Shown here in pieces: positions 43,966 to 55,398 of a DNA stretch of 64,000 nucleotides. Below the pieces are notes generated by a model that ran no database searches, was not told where the DNA came from, and saw only the letters and a list, made by a program, of their open reading frames with translations. The first letter of the stretch is position 1; each line of letters opens with the position of its first letter. This DNA comes from Bettongia penicillata ogilbyi (Eukaryota; Chordata; Mammalia; Diprotodontia; Potoroidae): contig JAJHZJ010000531.1 of the NCBI GenBank assembly GCA_023548195.1, positions 7,613,900 through 7,677,899 on the forward strand, in the 5' to 3' direction. The position numbers and the translations under genes were made by a program.

Positions 43966-44419
43966 GATGTATAGTTCTGCAGGGTAAAGGGGTGTACCTT
44001 CACAGTATATCTTCCATAGGATACTATCTCTCATCACTGGTTCCTTAAATCTTCCACGTCCAGTAGGTTTTAATATAAGCTTTGCTGTCACTACTTCCCT
44101 TGTCCAACGCATGGTCTAAGGATGGTACAAAAAGTACTTTGTTTTTGGAAGCTTTCACAAGAACCAGAATTATCTCTGAGGTGCCACCATCTAACAGATT
44201 TTTCCAGAAGGAAGGTTAGTCTATGCATACTCAGAGTGCCACACATCAACAAGCAACAAAGAGCTCATGAGAAAGCTCTCAATCCCCAATTAAAGGGAAG
44301 GTAAAGTTGGGGTTCAGTGTGCAAAAGAAGAAAGGAAAAGAAATGCAATGATTGCATACACCAGGCACAAATGCTATTCTGTTTGGCTTGAGCTGGCTGG
44401 CTTTTGGCATCCTTTGGCA

Positions 44420-44590
44420 TCATGGGGCACTGTGGAAAGAATACTAAACTGGGAGACATAAGAGCACTGTCGTGGTGCTCATTCTGAAGCTTGCTCTCTG
44501 CAGACTCTGGGAAGTTCACTTTTCTCACCAGGGAAGCAAGGATAATACCTGGCATTATGACAGCACAGGATGAAGATCAAATAATATGTA
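44420..44590 (+). repeat. MIR fragment
   Basis: Diverged MIR: GGGCACTGTGGAAAGAATAC head, GGGAAGTTCACTTTTCTC and AAGGATAATACCTGGC. The minus-strand 201-codon frame at 44479-45084 reads through it. Confidence 0.65.
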
Positions 44591-45119
44591 TGTACATATG
44601 TATGTGTGCTTGGAAGCCATGAAGCCAGATTCAAGTGTAAGGTACAATTACAACTTTCGTAATTTTTGTTATTATTGCTATTACTAACACAATAATGGCA
44701 GGCTTTGGAAATTATGAGAAAAGAAGAGTCTCCTCCTTGTAGCTCATGAATGCAATCTACTGAGACTGCCATGCAGGCTAACAACATTTTGCTGCTAGGT
44801 GGTGACGGTACCACTCCTCTGCTGTAAGCCAGGGAGGTGACTGTGCATTCTCTCCAAGGCACTCCCTCCAGGAAATCATGCCAAAGAGTGGAGTGGTTGG
44901 ATGGGCGGTCACTGTCTGGTATCCTGGGAGGAAAATATCTCTGCCTGTGAGTCAGGGGCCTCACCAATGATTCCAGGAAACTTTTGGCAAATTCAGGAGA
45001 GTCAGCAGCCCCACTGTCATAGACAAGGAGGAATTCATTTGGAAACTGGAGTACCAAAGAACGATAAGTACAACACTGTGACACACTTAAAGGAAAGTTA
45101 ACTGATAAGGGAACCTGGT

Positions 45120-45600
45120 CAATCTATTTTTTGAGCACCTTCCATATGACCAACACAGTGCTAGACCCTACAATGGATTTTGTCTTCCAGGAAGTTATAA
45201 TCTTGTTAGCAAGATAAGACTAATAGGAAAGAGATAAATGGCAATGGGCCAATAATAATAATTATGTCACAAAATGGAATCAAAAATGTAATAGGAATTG
45301 AAAGGGAGAGTTGACCAACTCTCAACCTGTAGAATGTAAGCTTCTTTCATTCAATAAACATTTAAGGAGCATACAATCAATTTAATGTTCACGAAGAAAG
45401 AGGAGGTTTTGCTTTTGTCTTGGTAACCCAAGTATCTAACACAGTACCTGGCATATGCTAAGTTCTTAACAAATGCTCGCTAAATGAAATCTCACAGAGG
45501 AGGAAAAGGAAGGGTAGGGAGTTAAACGACTTGCCTAAGGTAACCTAAGTATTGGGTGACAAAGTTGGGATCTGAATCCAGTTCAGTTTCAAGCCACCTG
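45120..45600. repeat. L2 (-), L2 (+) and MIR (-) fragments
   Basis: 45120-45290: TTTTGAGCACCTTCCATATG and ACACAGTGCTAGACCC (antisense L2 end). 45320-45490: GTATCTAACACAGTACCTGG and AAGTTCTTAACAAATGCTCG (sense L2 end). 45490-45600: GTTAAACGACTTGCCTAAGG and GGGATCTGAATCCAGTTCAG (antisense MIR). Confidence 0.7.
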
Positions 45601-46447
45601 CCCAAAACCTCAGGTGAAATAGGTCTGATGAGAAGAAAGCTTAAAGGAGAAAGTCTCTGAACTGACCTACACCACTGGGCAGTCTAGACCCTCAGACAGT
45701 GGAGAGAGGCTGTCAGACACAAGAGTCACCTGAGCTCGGGGGAACCTACGCAGCAGGGCAAAACCAAATTGGTGGGGATACAACAAAGAGGGAATGCAAC
45801 TCAATGCAACTATCAGAGCAACTGTCCCTCAAGGACAGAACTTTCTTTGAGGATATTTTATATAAAAGACTTCTAAACATTGCAAAATTCCCTTCTGCTC
45901 CTGACTAATTCATGAATTGCCTTGGATTATTAAAATTACATACCTCTGCCTGAGTCTCACTACCTGGTTTCATCAAGACTGAATGACACAGATTGCCTGA
46001 CTGTGATTGCTTCAGCCCTCAGGACTGAAACTGCAGAACCTTAGACTGACTATTATTTCCAGACAATCATTCTACAAAGAAAAAAAAAAGAAGCACTGGG
46101 GAAAGGCTGAATGGATAGCATAAGGCCAGATTGTTGAGAGTTTTGGATGTCAAACTGGGGAATCTGGACTTGGTGCTGTAGGAATAAGGGAGCTAGAGAC
46201 TTCTGAGCAGAGGAAAGACAAAAGCTGGTTTTCTAAAATTAGTCTGACAATTTAGGCTGTACTGAAGGAAGAGGATAGTGTCAGGGAGATGAGCTAGCAG
46301 GCTGTTGCAAAACACTAAAGGTGAAGTAATGAGGGTCTGGACTAGAATGATGGCAGTCAGAACGAGAAAAAAAAAAAGAGAGAGAGAAATATGAGAACCA
46401 TTTAGAAGGAAGAGCTGCTAGTCCTTATTGACGAAATGGATCTAAAG

Positions 46448-46630
46448 CAGGAGCTCTTAAGCTGAGGTCTACAGACAGATTTTAGAGAATCCATGAAACT
46501 GGTTGGGGAAAATACCTCTTTATTTTCATTAACTTCTACCTGAAATTTAGCATTTCCTTCTATTATTGAAAAACTTTATTAGGGTTGCCACAGAGATTCA
46601 TGACACACAAAAGAAGGCTAAGAAGCCCTG
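46448..46630. mobile_element. hAT-like non-autonomous element in L2
   Basis: Inverted ends CAGGAGCTCTTAAGC and GGCTAAGAAGCCCTG (reverse complement CAGGGCTTCTTAGCC). Flanking octamers agree at only 4 of 8 positions, so the target duplication is eroded. Internal TCATTAACTTCTACCTG and AAATTTAGCATTTCC blocks. Confidence 0.6.
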
Positions 46631-47086
46631 ATGCAGAAGATTAGTAGAAAGGAAGAGTCAAAGATGACTATGGTTCTGAACCTACTCTCTGTAAGAATGA
46701 TGGTACACACTGGTAGAAATAGTGAATTTGGGAGAGGCCACCTCTGACAGTGTCCAGAATGTGCTAAAATGTTGAATTTAAGATGATGGAAGAGGTCATA
46801 TAAGCAAGTGGAGATATGAGACTGGAATTTAAGTGCAATATCAGGGCTGAAAATAGTTACCTATGTTTGAGAGCCATTAGCATAGAGGTGATAGTTATGT
46901 GGTAAAATCAGCTGAGCTCAATACAGAAGGGAATACAGAGAAAATCACAGGTTCTGAATTTTTGGGAAAACCCACAGCAAGGAGACAGAAGGAAAAAGGA
47001 AGTCAACAAAAGTCAGAGAAAAAAAGTTTCAGGGGAAAGAAAAGTAGAAAATGTCAGTGTCACAGAAAGCAAGGGAGGTGAATTTG

Positions 47087-47946
47087 TTTTTTTTTTTTTT
47101 TCACTGTATATCCTCCTTTTTATTGTAATTGAAACCCAGATGATGTGCTGAGGAATTATAATTAAAACCAAACTAATTTTAAGTAAAAAAATAACTATTC
47201 TGATTTTGAAATAAAGGAAACTTGTTCTATTTTTCATCCCATAGTTTGATTTTTCTCGACTAGAGAAAAGCCTGCTTCTATACCAGTCAATCAGTCAGTT
47301 CTCCTTTATGCTTGAAGAGGCATCACTTTGCTGGAGTCAAAGTATATTGAGTTTGATTATGGATGATCAGAATAATTTTAGCTTGGAAAACTCTATACAG
47401 AGTAGGCGGGAATGGTCCATATGAACATTTGAAGGGGATATAACTCTAAATTTGTGAATTTCACAAAACAGTTCTTTTGAGTGATAAAACAAAGTGTCTT
47501 CTTTGATGCAGACATGCCATTCTGGGTAGTCCTTTGTCCTAGTGTCTATGTCTCACAAATAAATTCCAATGTTCTTCAAAAAGAGGTTGAAAATGTCCTT
47601 GTGTTGTTTTTTCTGAACCTTGTGTGAGTTCTTGACTTATGAGTTCTCTGTAAAATATCTTTTAAGCAAATGTACTTTCTGGCATTTAAACAAGGTGACC
47701 AGTCAATTGGAATTTCTGTATTAGGGTTTGAATCCTTGGCAGTTTAGCTCAAAAAAGGACTTTAGTGTCCTGTACCTTAACTTGCAAGGTGATCTTCAAA
47801 ATCTTCCCAGGACAATTCAAATGGAAGTGATTCACTTTCCTGGCATGGGGTTGGTATATTATCTAGGTTTCACAAGCATACCACAATGAAGTCAGTACAA
47901 TGGCTTTGTAGACCTTCAGTTTAATAATAGTCTAATAGTTTAATAG
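47087..47946 (-). mobile_element. RTE-derived retrocopy with poly(A) tail
   Basis: Perfect 14-bp duplication GGGAGGTGAATTTG at 47073-47086 and 47947-47960. On the minus strand the 5' part (47946 to about 47300) is RTE reverse transcriptase C-terminal sequence: CTGAAGGTCTACAAAGCCAT, CATGCCAGGAAAGTGAATCA, CTGGGAAGATTTTGAAGATC. It then continues about 200 bases without RTE similarity to an AATAAA (CAATAAAAAGGAGG) and a poly(A) stretch (poly-T at 47087-47102). RTE elements normally end in short tandem repeats, so the poly(A), AATAAA and L1-like target site suggest L1-mediated retrotransposition of a read-through or host transcript. Confidence 0.8.
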
Positions 47947-48058
47947 GGGAGGTGAATTTGAAAAAGGAAAAGGTACCCCACGGAGTCAAAAGCTGCTAAG
48001 AAGTGAAGGAAAAAGGAGAACTTAGAAAAGGTCACTATGTTTGGCAAAAGGGGCTCCC

Positions 48059-49831
48059 CTGATACTCCTCTTAACTTGGGATCTGCGAACTTGTTTCAAA
48101 AATATGCTGATGATGCTGAAAGTTACCTTTACATGTAACTGGAAAAAGTAAATTACTATTCAGTGGGGGAAAAAAACAAAAAACGTTGATGACTACTTCT
48201 TTTCTTTTTTTGCAGGTTTTGCCTCTTTCAGACTTCGAGTATTTGTATTTTTTTAATATTTTATTTCCCCCCAATTACATGTAAAAACAATTTTTAACAT
48301 TTTTTAAAGATATCATTCAAAATTCTATACCTCCCTCCCTCCCCTCACCATTCCTTGAGACAGTAAGCAATCTGATATGTTATACATGCGCAATCATATA
48401 AAACATATTTCTATGTTAGCCATTTTATGGAAGAAAACTAAAAACTAAAAAAAAAGTGAAAAATAGTATGCTTTGGGCTGTATTCAGACACCATCAGTTC
48501 TCTCTCTGGAGGTGGATAGCATTTTTACCATAAATGCTTTGGGACTGTCTTGGATCACTGTGTTGTTGAGAATAGCTAAGTTATTCATAGTTGTCCATCA
48601 CACAATATTGTTGTTATTGTGTACAATGTTCTCTTGGTTCTGGCTCACTTCATTCTGCATCTGATTATGTAAACCTCTCCAGGTTTTTCTGAAATCATCC
48701 TGCTTGTCATTTCTTACAGCACAATAATATTCCATTACAACTTGTTCAGCCATTCCCCAATTGATGGGCATTCCTTCAATTTACAATTCTTTGCTACCTC
48801 AAAAAGAGCTTCTATATTTTGCACAAATAGGTCCTTTTAATTTTTTTTAAATCTCTTTGGGATACAGATCTGGTAGTAAAATTCTGGGTATGCACAGTTT
48901 TATAGCCCTTTGAGCACAGTTTCAAATTTACCTCCAGAATGGTTGGATCAGTTCACAACTCCACCAATGCTGCATTAGTGTTCCAATTTTCCCATATCCC
49001 CTCCAACATTTATCATTTTCCTTTTCTGTCACATTAGCCAATCTGATAGGTAAAAGGTAGTACTACAGAGCTGTTTTAATTTGTATTTCTCTAATCAATA
49101 GTGATTAGGACATTTTTTCATATGATTATAGACAGCTTTGAGTTCTTTGAAAACTGCCTGTTCATATCCTTTGACCATTTATCAATTGCAAAATGACTTC
49201 TATTCTTATTTGACTCAATTCTCTATATATTTTAAAAATGAGGCCTTTATCTGAGACACTTGCTGTAAAAAAACTTTCCCCAATTTTCTGCTTTCTCTTC
49301 TAATTTTGGTTGCATTGGTTTTGTTTTTGCAAAACCCTTTTATCAAAATTATGCCTTCATATTTCACAATCTCTATATCTTGTTTGGCTCTAAATTCCTC
49401 CCTTATCAATATATCTGACAGGTATTTGATTCCATGTTTCCCCTAATCTGCTTATTTCCCTTGTTATGTATAAATCATGTACCCATTTTGACTCTGTCTT
49501 GGTATACAACGTAAGAGGTTGGTGTATATCTAGTTTCTGCCATACTATTTTCAAGTTTTCTGAGCAGTTCTGGTCAAATAATGAATTTTTGTCCCCAAAG
49601 CTTGGATCTTTATTAAACACTAAATTACTATGGTTATTTACTACAATGTATTGTGTACCTAATCTATTTCAATGAGTATTTTCACTATTCTGATTATTTG
49701 ATTTCAATATAGTTAGTTTCTTTTGTAATCATACATATTTTACGTCATGCATTTTAAAATATTTGAGAAGTGGTCAACAGGTTTCCTCAAAATGACTACA
49801 GTGGGGACGCAAAAAAGGGTTAGAATCTCTG
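48059..49831. mobile_element. hAT-like element containing an L1, tentative
   Basis: Left part GATACTCCTCTTAACTTGGG and right part CAAAAAAGGGTTAGAATCTC (reverse complement GAGATTCTAACCCTTTTTTG) look like the two inverted ends of the CAGGGNTTCTTAACC-type family seen at 20227 and 46448. The L1 at 48245-49673 separates them. The target duplication was not resolved. Confidence 0.4.
48245..49673 (-). mobile_element. 5'-truncated L1 (ORF2 C-terminus and 3' UTR)
   Basis: The minus-strand frame at 49390-49620 contains LTLYTKTESKWVHDLYI, and 49215-49409 contains NATKIRRESRKLGKVFLQQV, both L1 ORF2 post-RT segments. The 3' side (plus-left) is T-rich at 48245-48258. Short matching flanks GAGTATTT occur at 48237-48244 and 49674-49681 region. 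Multiple stops; inactive. Confidence 0.82.
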
Positions 49832-50814
49832 CATTAATGAGATCTTCAAGGGCAGTTTCAAGAGAAGCGTCTAAGACTAGTAACAGGGGGTTAAAAAGAG
49901 AAACTGAAAACAGGTAGAGAATAAATAAGTGTTCGTGAAGTCTATCTAGAAGTAAAAGCAGAAAGACACAGGGGAGCTAGATCAAAAGAAGCTTTCCCAA
50001 CGTAAGGGAGACTTAAATATACTTGAAAGCACCAAGGAAGAAGACAATACTGAAAATGCTCGTAAAGTACCAGGGGATAAATAGAGAAACAAGTAGATGG
50101 TAAGGTATGACATCTATAGTATAAATGGAGGGGTTAATGCTCTAGGAGAGAAAGGGCAAATTATTTTTAGGATGAGAAAGAAAAACAAAGCCGTAGAGAC
50201 AGACACATGTTGATGAGATGAGGCAAGCTCACACCAGATGAACTCTTCTTAGTAAAGTCTGAAAATAAGTGGTAAAGTATAGCTAGAGATCACCTCTTAC
50301 CTTGGTGGCAGTTACCCTATTTTTCTGGGATGACGCATATTTAATGATACCCTACAATGAAAATGTAATGAACAAGTTTTTGAAAGGATTCTAATGGAAA
50401 CCACACTGGCATCCCAAAAGTGGCATGAAAGAGTCAATTCTCCACATGGAAATAGACAGAGGAAGAACTACAAGACAAGAAAGCAATCAATTCATAAGGT
50501 GTCAAGCAGAAAACAAAAGAAACTTCCAGGCTTAGCAGACTAGAAGAGGAATTGGAAAGGGAGAGTCATCTCTATCAGCTGATTACAAAAAAGAGACAGC
50601 ATTTTGGTGGAGCACCTGATGGATCAAAGCAGTATTTAAATCGAGGGGATGTTTTAGTAAATGAGCCTACATGTTAAATGACAGGTGAGGGGAAAAAAGA
50701 AGCCTGACATCATTTAAGAAGAACTAACTTTTAAAACTAATAGTAAGCATGATTAATGTGGGCCATTTGGTAAAACAAACAAACCCAAAACTTGAACTCC
50801 ATTCCCAAAAGATA

Positions 50815-51160
50815 ACACAGGTTAATGCAAAATGACTTAGACAGGAAGTCAAGTGATCTGTTATAGTCCTGGCTCTACCAGTAACTTAAAGTGACCCTGG
50901 AGATTAATAAAATGACTCCTATCACACGCTTTTGAAGGTTTGTGAAGCATATATCTCATTTGATCTTCACAACAGCATACTGAAATATATCCTCACTTTG
51001 AAAATGAAGAAACTGAGGCCAAGAGAAGTTAAATGATTTACTCAAGGTCACACTGCTAGGTAAGTTACTCAGTCTTTCTTGGCTTCAACTTTTTTTTCAC
51101 TTGTTCAGGTGACTTCTCAGGTCCCATCCAGCTCAAGGATTTTAAAATTCTACAACTAGG
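50815..51160. repeat. MIR fragments, both orientations
   Basis: 50840-50900 has GACAGGAAGTCAAGTGATC and CTGGCTCTACCAGTAAC (sense-type). 50920-51060 has CTCATTTGATCTTCACAAC, GAAAATGAAGAAACTGAGGC and TTACTCAAGGTCACACTGCT (antisense MIR). Confidence 0.7.
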
Positions 51161-51529
51161 ATCTATATTCCAGGGAGATATAGAAGCTTAAAAAAAACAG
51201 ACCCAAGAAAAAATCAAATAGCATTCAAGCAGGGCAAGACCCACAGACGAACTGTTGTGTCTTCAAGCAAGGTGCTGACAAGGGCTAAGCTGGATCTATG
51301 GAAAGCTAAGAAACCAGGTAAGAAAGAGTCATATTTCATATAGTCAAAGAGGTAAGACTCAGAGTTGTCCAAAGAGAATCAAATTTTTTAAATTAATATT
51401 TTTATTAAGAGCAGGAAAAGACCAATAGAACAGGCTACAACCATCTTCTTCCCCATGGCTTACAAACATGTCCACATCTCCTTCAGCTTTTAAAAAAAAA
51501 AATCTCACTTGACCCATGCATCCCAGCTA

Positions 51530-53140
51530 GCTATCATTCTCTGTCTCTTTGGCTAAACTTGTTGAGAACTTGTGTCTTCAGCCGATGCCTCCACTCTCTT
51601 CACTTTCACTCTTTTTTACACCATCTTTGGTCTAGCTCCTCACTTCATCATTCATCTGAAATCGCTCTCTTCCAAGTTACCAAAGATCACTTCATCATCA
51701 CAATCTAACAGCCTTTTCTCAATCTTCACCTTCCTTGACCTCTCTGCTGTCTCTGACACTTGAATCTTCTCTTGGATACTCTCCTCTCCTGCTTCTTCAG
51801 CCTGCCAGACTGTTCCTTCTCAGTCACTTTTGTTGGATCTTCATCCAGGTCAGACCTGATTACTGAGGCTGTCCACCTGAGCCTTCGTTTCTACCTCTAC
51901 ACTATCAGATGGTCTCATCAGTTCCCAAGGTTTCAACTACCATCAATATACAGATGATTCTCACATTTATTCATCCCTAGCCTCTCTTCGGACCTCCAAT
52001 CTCACATCACCAACCATCTAGTCAACATCTTGAACTGAATGTTCCACAGATGTATTAAACTCAGCATGTACATTGAACTCATTATCTTCCCCCTAAATCC
52101 TCCCTTCTTTCCAGCTTTCTTATTATTGTGGAAGGCCCCACCATCCTTCTAGTCACCCAGGCTTACAATCTTGCTGTCATCATCCTTGACTCCACTCTCT
52201 CTCCACTCCCCTCCCCATATAATCAGTTGCCAAGTCTTGTCATTTCTGCTTTTACCGTTTGCCTGAAATACATTTCCTTGTTCCTTCTGATACTGCTGCC
52301 ACCCAGTCTAGGCCCTTACCTAATGCCTGCAAGAGGTCACTGCTTGGTCTCCTTGGCTCAAGTCTCTTTTCACCCCAGCCCATCCTCCACTCAGCTATCG
52401 AACTGAAAATTTCTCAGAGGCAAGTTTGACTATATCAATCCCACCTCCTCAGCTTGGGAACCTCAGCACTAGACACTCCATCTGCTGACTCTAGGCATTT
52501 TCTCTTGCTGTCACCCATACCTAGAAGTCTCTCCCTCCTCACCTCTATCTCCTAGATTTCTTTAAATCTCAGTTAAAATGTTATCTTCCCAATAAGCCTT
52601 TCCCAATCCCCTTAATGTTAGTGTCTCCCCAGTTGATTATCTCCAATTCATCCTCCCTTTATTTTATTTGTACTTAGACTGTAATCTTGAAAAGAAAAAC
52701 TGCCTTTTACTTGTCTTTGTATTCCAAAGAACACACTTATATACAGTGCCTGACATAGAGTAAGTGCTTAATACATGCTAGGTGACAGATTGTCTTTACT
52801 TCTCCGCGTATATGCCTTTCACCCCAAGAAGGAAAGAAGGCTTCTTGAGGGCTGTTTTCACTTTTATCTTCGTATCCTCATTGCCTGGTACACAGTAGGT
52901 ACTTAATAAATGTTTGCCAACATGAATACCTCTTCCTTTAAAGCCCAGCTCAGATGCCCCCTCTTCCAATAAACCTTCCCTGATCCACTTAGCTAAAATC
53001 AATCTCCTCCTCCTCAAATTTCCCCAGAGTATACCTATATAAATGTCATGTTACCATCTCCACTTAGATCCAAGAGCAGTAGCTACATTTCCAAACTTTG
53101 TTATCCTAGTGCCTAGCATGGCATTCCAATATTTCCAATA
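51530..53140 (+). pseudogene. sense L2 copies in a row
   Basis: 51530-52790 is a long L2: GACCTCTCTGCTGTCTCTGA, TACAGATGATTCTCACATTT, CCTTGACTCCACTCTCTCTC, TAGACACTCCATCTGCTGAC, AATAAGCCTTTCCCAATCCC and the end TACAGTGCCTGACATAGAGT. A second 3' end follows at 52800-52925 (ACAGTAGGTACTTAATAAAT) and a third at 52930-53140. An antisense L2 end is at 53140-53250. All frames are closed by stops. Confidence 0.8.
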
Positions 53141-53845
53141 CAATAAAGTATTTATTAAACACATACTATATGCAGAGCACCATGACACATGCTAAGGCTA
53201 CAAAGATAAAAAAAAAACCAATTCCTATCCTCAGGGAGCTTATATTCAGGAACCCCTAAATTCTGTCCACAGACTTCCCTGCCCCAGGGGAAACAATAGA
53301 CCACAATTTAATAACTCTTGTATTTGGAGAACATAACATATAAAAAGATATGGGAGGAGGAGGCAAGATGGCAGAGTAGAAAGATTCATATATGCTAGAT
53401 CCTAACCAACAGCCCATAAAATACCTGTAAAGAAGAACTCCCAACAAATTCTGGAGCAGTGGAACCCACACAACAATGGAGTTTAGGAGATTTCTGTTCC
53501 AGAGAGCCCTGAAAAAGGTCCGTCACGCACCGGACCTGGAGTAGAACCCAGCCCTGCCTTGGCCACATGGCCCCGAGAGGAGCAGATCCGAGCAGGTTTC
53601 ACGGATGAAATCTCCAGTGGCCACACAGGTCCCTCCACCCACAGACACCAAAGGTCAGTGAGAGAGCCTGTTTGGCTGGCCAAGAGGGGAGCAGGGTGTC
53701 TCCATAACTCAGGCACCCTCAGAAGGCAGCAGCGGACAGGGGCTCCCAAAGCAGACAGGAGCTCTGATCAATTATTGAAGATCTTCACATAAACCCACTG
53801 AGGGAACTGAGCACCTTGTGGTGGTCCTGCCCCCCACCCAAGCAG

Positions 53846-53941
53846 CTGAACTTAATCTCACACTGAATAGTAACCCTGCCCCTACCAGAGCACCTGAATT
53901 TAATCTTACACTGAATAGCAGCCCCAACCCTGCTGAAAGCC
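53846..53941. repeat. 48-bp tandem unit in HAL1 D 5' UTR
   Basis: Two units starting CTGAACTTAATCTCACACTG (53846) and CTGAATTTAATCTTACACTG (53894), each followed by a GAATAG and a cytosine-rich stretch. Similar internally repeated structure, with different units, is seen in copy B. Confidence 0.8.
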
Positions 53942-54070
53942 CTGAGGCTGGGAAGCAGCATTTGAATCTCAGACCCCAAGCACTAGCTGGGCAGATCTGG
54001 AGGCAGTGCTGGAGGGGGTGGGAGGGGGGGGCCCCCCCGAATCTCAGAAGTCAAGTAACTGACTGGGAAA

Positions 54071-55185
54071 ATGCCCAGAAAAGGGGGAAAAAAATAAGAC
54101 CATAGAAGGTTACTTTCTTGGTGAACAGATATCTCCTCCCTTCCTTTCAGATGAGGAAGAACAATGCTTACCATCAGGGAAAGACATAGAAGTCAAGGCT
54201 TCTGTATCCCAAACATCCAAAATAAATATTCAATGGGCTCAGGCCATGGAAGAGCTCAAAAAGGATTTTGAAAATCAAGTGAGAGAGGTGGAGGGAAAAA
54301 TGGGAAGAGAATTGAGAGAGATGCAAGAAAAGCATGAAAAGCAGGTCAACACCTTTTTAAAGGAGACCCAAAAAAATGCTGAAAAAAAATAACACCTTGA
54401 AAAATAGGCTAACTCAATTGGAAAAAGAGGTTCAAAAAGCCAATGAGGAGAGAAGAATGCTTTTAAAAGCAGAATTAACCAAATGGAAAAGGAGGTTCAA
54501 AAGCTCACTGAAGAAAATAGTTCTTTCAGAATTAGAATGGAACAGATGGAGGCTCATGACTTTATGAGAAACCAAGAAATCACAAAATAAAACCAAAAGA
54601 ATGAAAAAATGGAAGAGAATGTGAAATATCTCATTGGAAAAACAACTGACCTGGAAAACAGATCCAGGAGAGGCAACTTAAAAATTATGGGGCTACCTGA
54701 AAGCCATGATCAAAAAAAAGCCATGATCAAAAAAAGAGCTTAGACATCATCTTTCATGAAATTATCAAGGAAAACTGCCCTGATATTCTGGAACCAGAGG
54801 GCAAAATAAGTATTCCAGGAATCTACCGATCACCACCGTGAAGAGATCCAAAAAGAGAAACTCCTAGGAACATTGTGGCCAAATTCCAGAGTTTCCAGGT
54901 CAAGGAGAAAATATTGCAAGCAGCTAGAAAGAAACAATTCAAGTACTGTGGAAATACAATCAGGATAACACAAGATCTAGCAGCTTCTACATTCAAAGGG
55001 AGTGGAATATGATATTCCAGAGGTCAAAGGAACTAGGACTAAAACCAAGAATCACCTACCCAGCAAAACTGAATATAAAACTTCTGGGGAAAAAATGGTC
55101 TTTCAACAAAATAGAGGACTTCCAAGCATTCTTGATGAAAAGACCAGAGCTGAAAAGAAAATTTGACTTTCAAACACAAGAATGA
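54071..55185 (+). pseudogene. L1-type ORF1, decayed (HAL1 copy D)
   Basis: ATG at 54071 with the usual KGKKNKT-type N-terminus in shifted frame, coiled coil, RRM and C-terminal domain homologous to copy B, ending TGA at 55183-55185. A run of eight A at about 54382-54389, one extra base near 54450, a TAA within the coiled coil near 54587, and a 17-bp tandem duplication near 54703-54736 break the frame. Confidence 0.88.
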
Positions 55186-55320
55186 AGAGAAGCATGAAAA
55201 GGTAAACAGCAAAGAGAAGTCATAAGGGACTTACTAAAGTTGAACTGTTTACAATCCTACATGGAAAGACAGTATTTATAACTCTTGAAACTTTTCAGTA
55301 TCTGGGTAGTTGGTGGGATT

Positions 55321-55398
55321 ACACACACACATACATACACACACACACACGTACACATGCGCGCGCACACACATACCCACATGCACACACACACAGAG
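55321..55398. repeat. (CA)n-rich microsatellite in HAL1 D
   Basis: ACAC with CATA, CGCG and GTAC interruptions, immediately 3' of ORF1. Confidence 0.92.

Larger units (their letters stand above)
46108..50290 (-). pseudogene. long L2 copy broken by later insertions
   Basis: One antisense L2 can be followed through the gaps: CCAGATTGTTGAGAGTTTTG (46122), GGTCTGGACTAGAATGATGG (46331), GAGTCAAAGATGACTATGG (46655), AGCCATTAGCATAGAGGTGA (46872), GTCAGTGTCACAGAAAGCAA (47053), then after 47946 GGAGTCAAAAGCTGCTAAG (47981), and after 49831 CAAGGGCAGTTTCAAGAGAA. Interruptions are a hAT-like element (46448-46630), an RTE-derived retrocopy (47087-47946), and a second hAT-like element (48059-49831) which itself holds an L1 (48245-49673). 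The removed pieces rejoin a consistent antisense ORF2 order. Confidence 0.75.
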
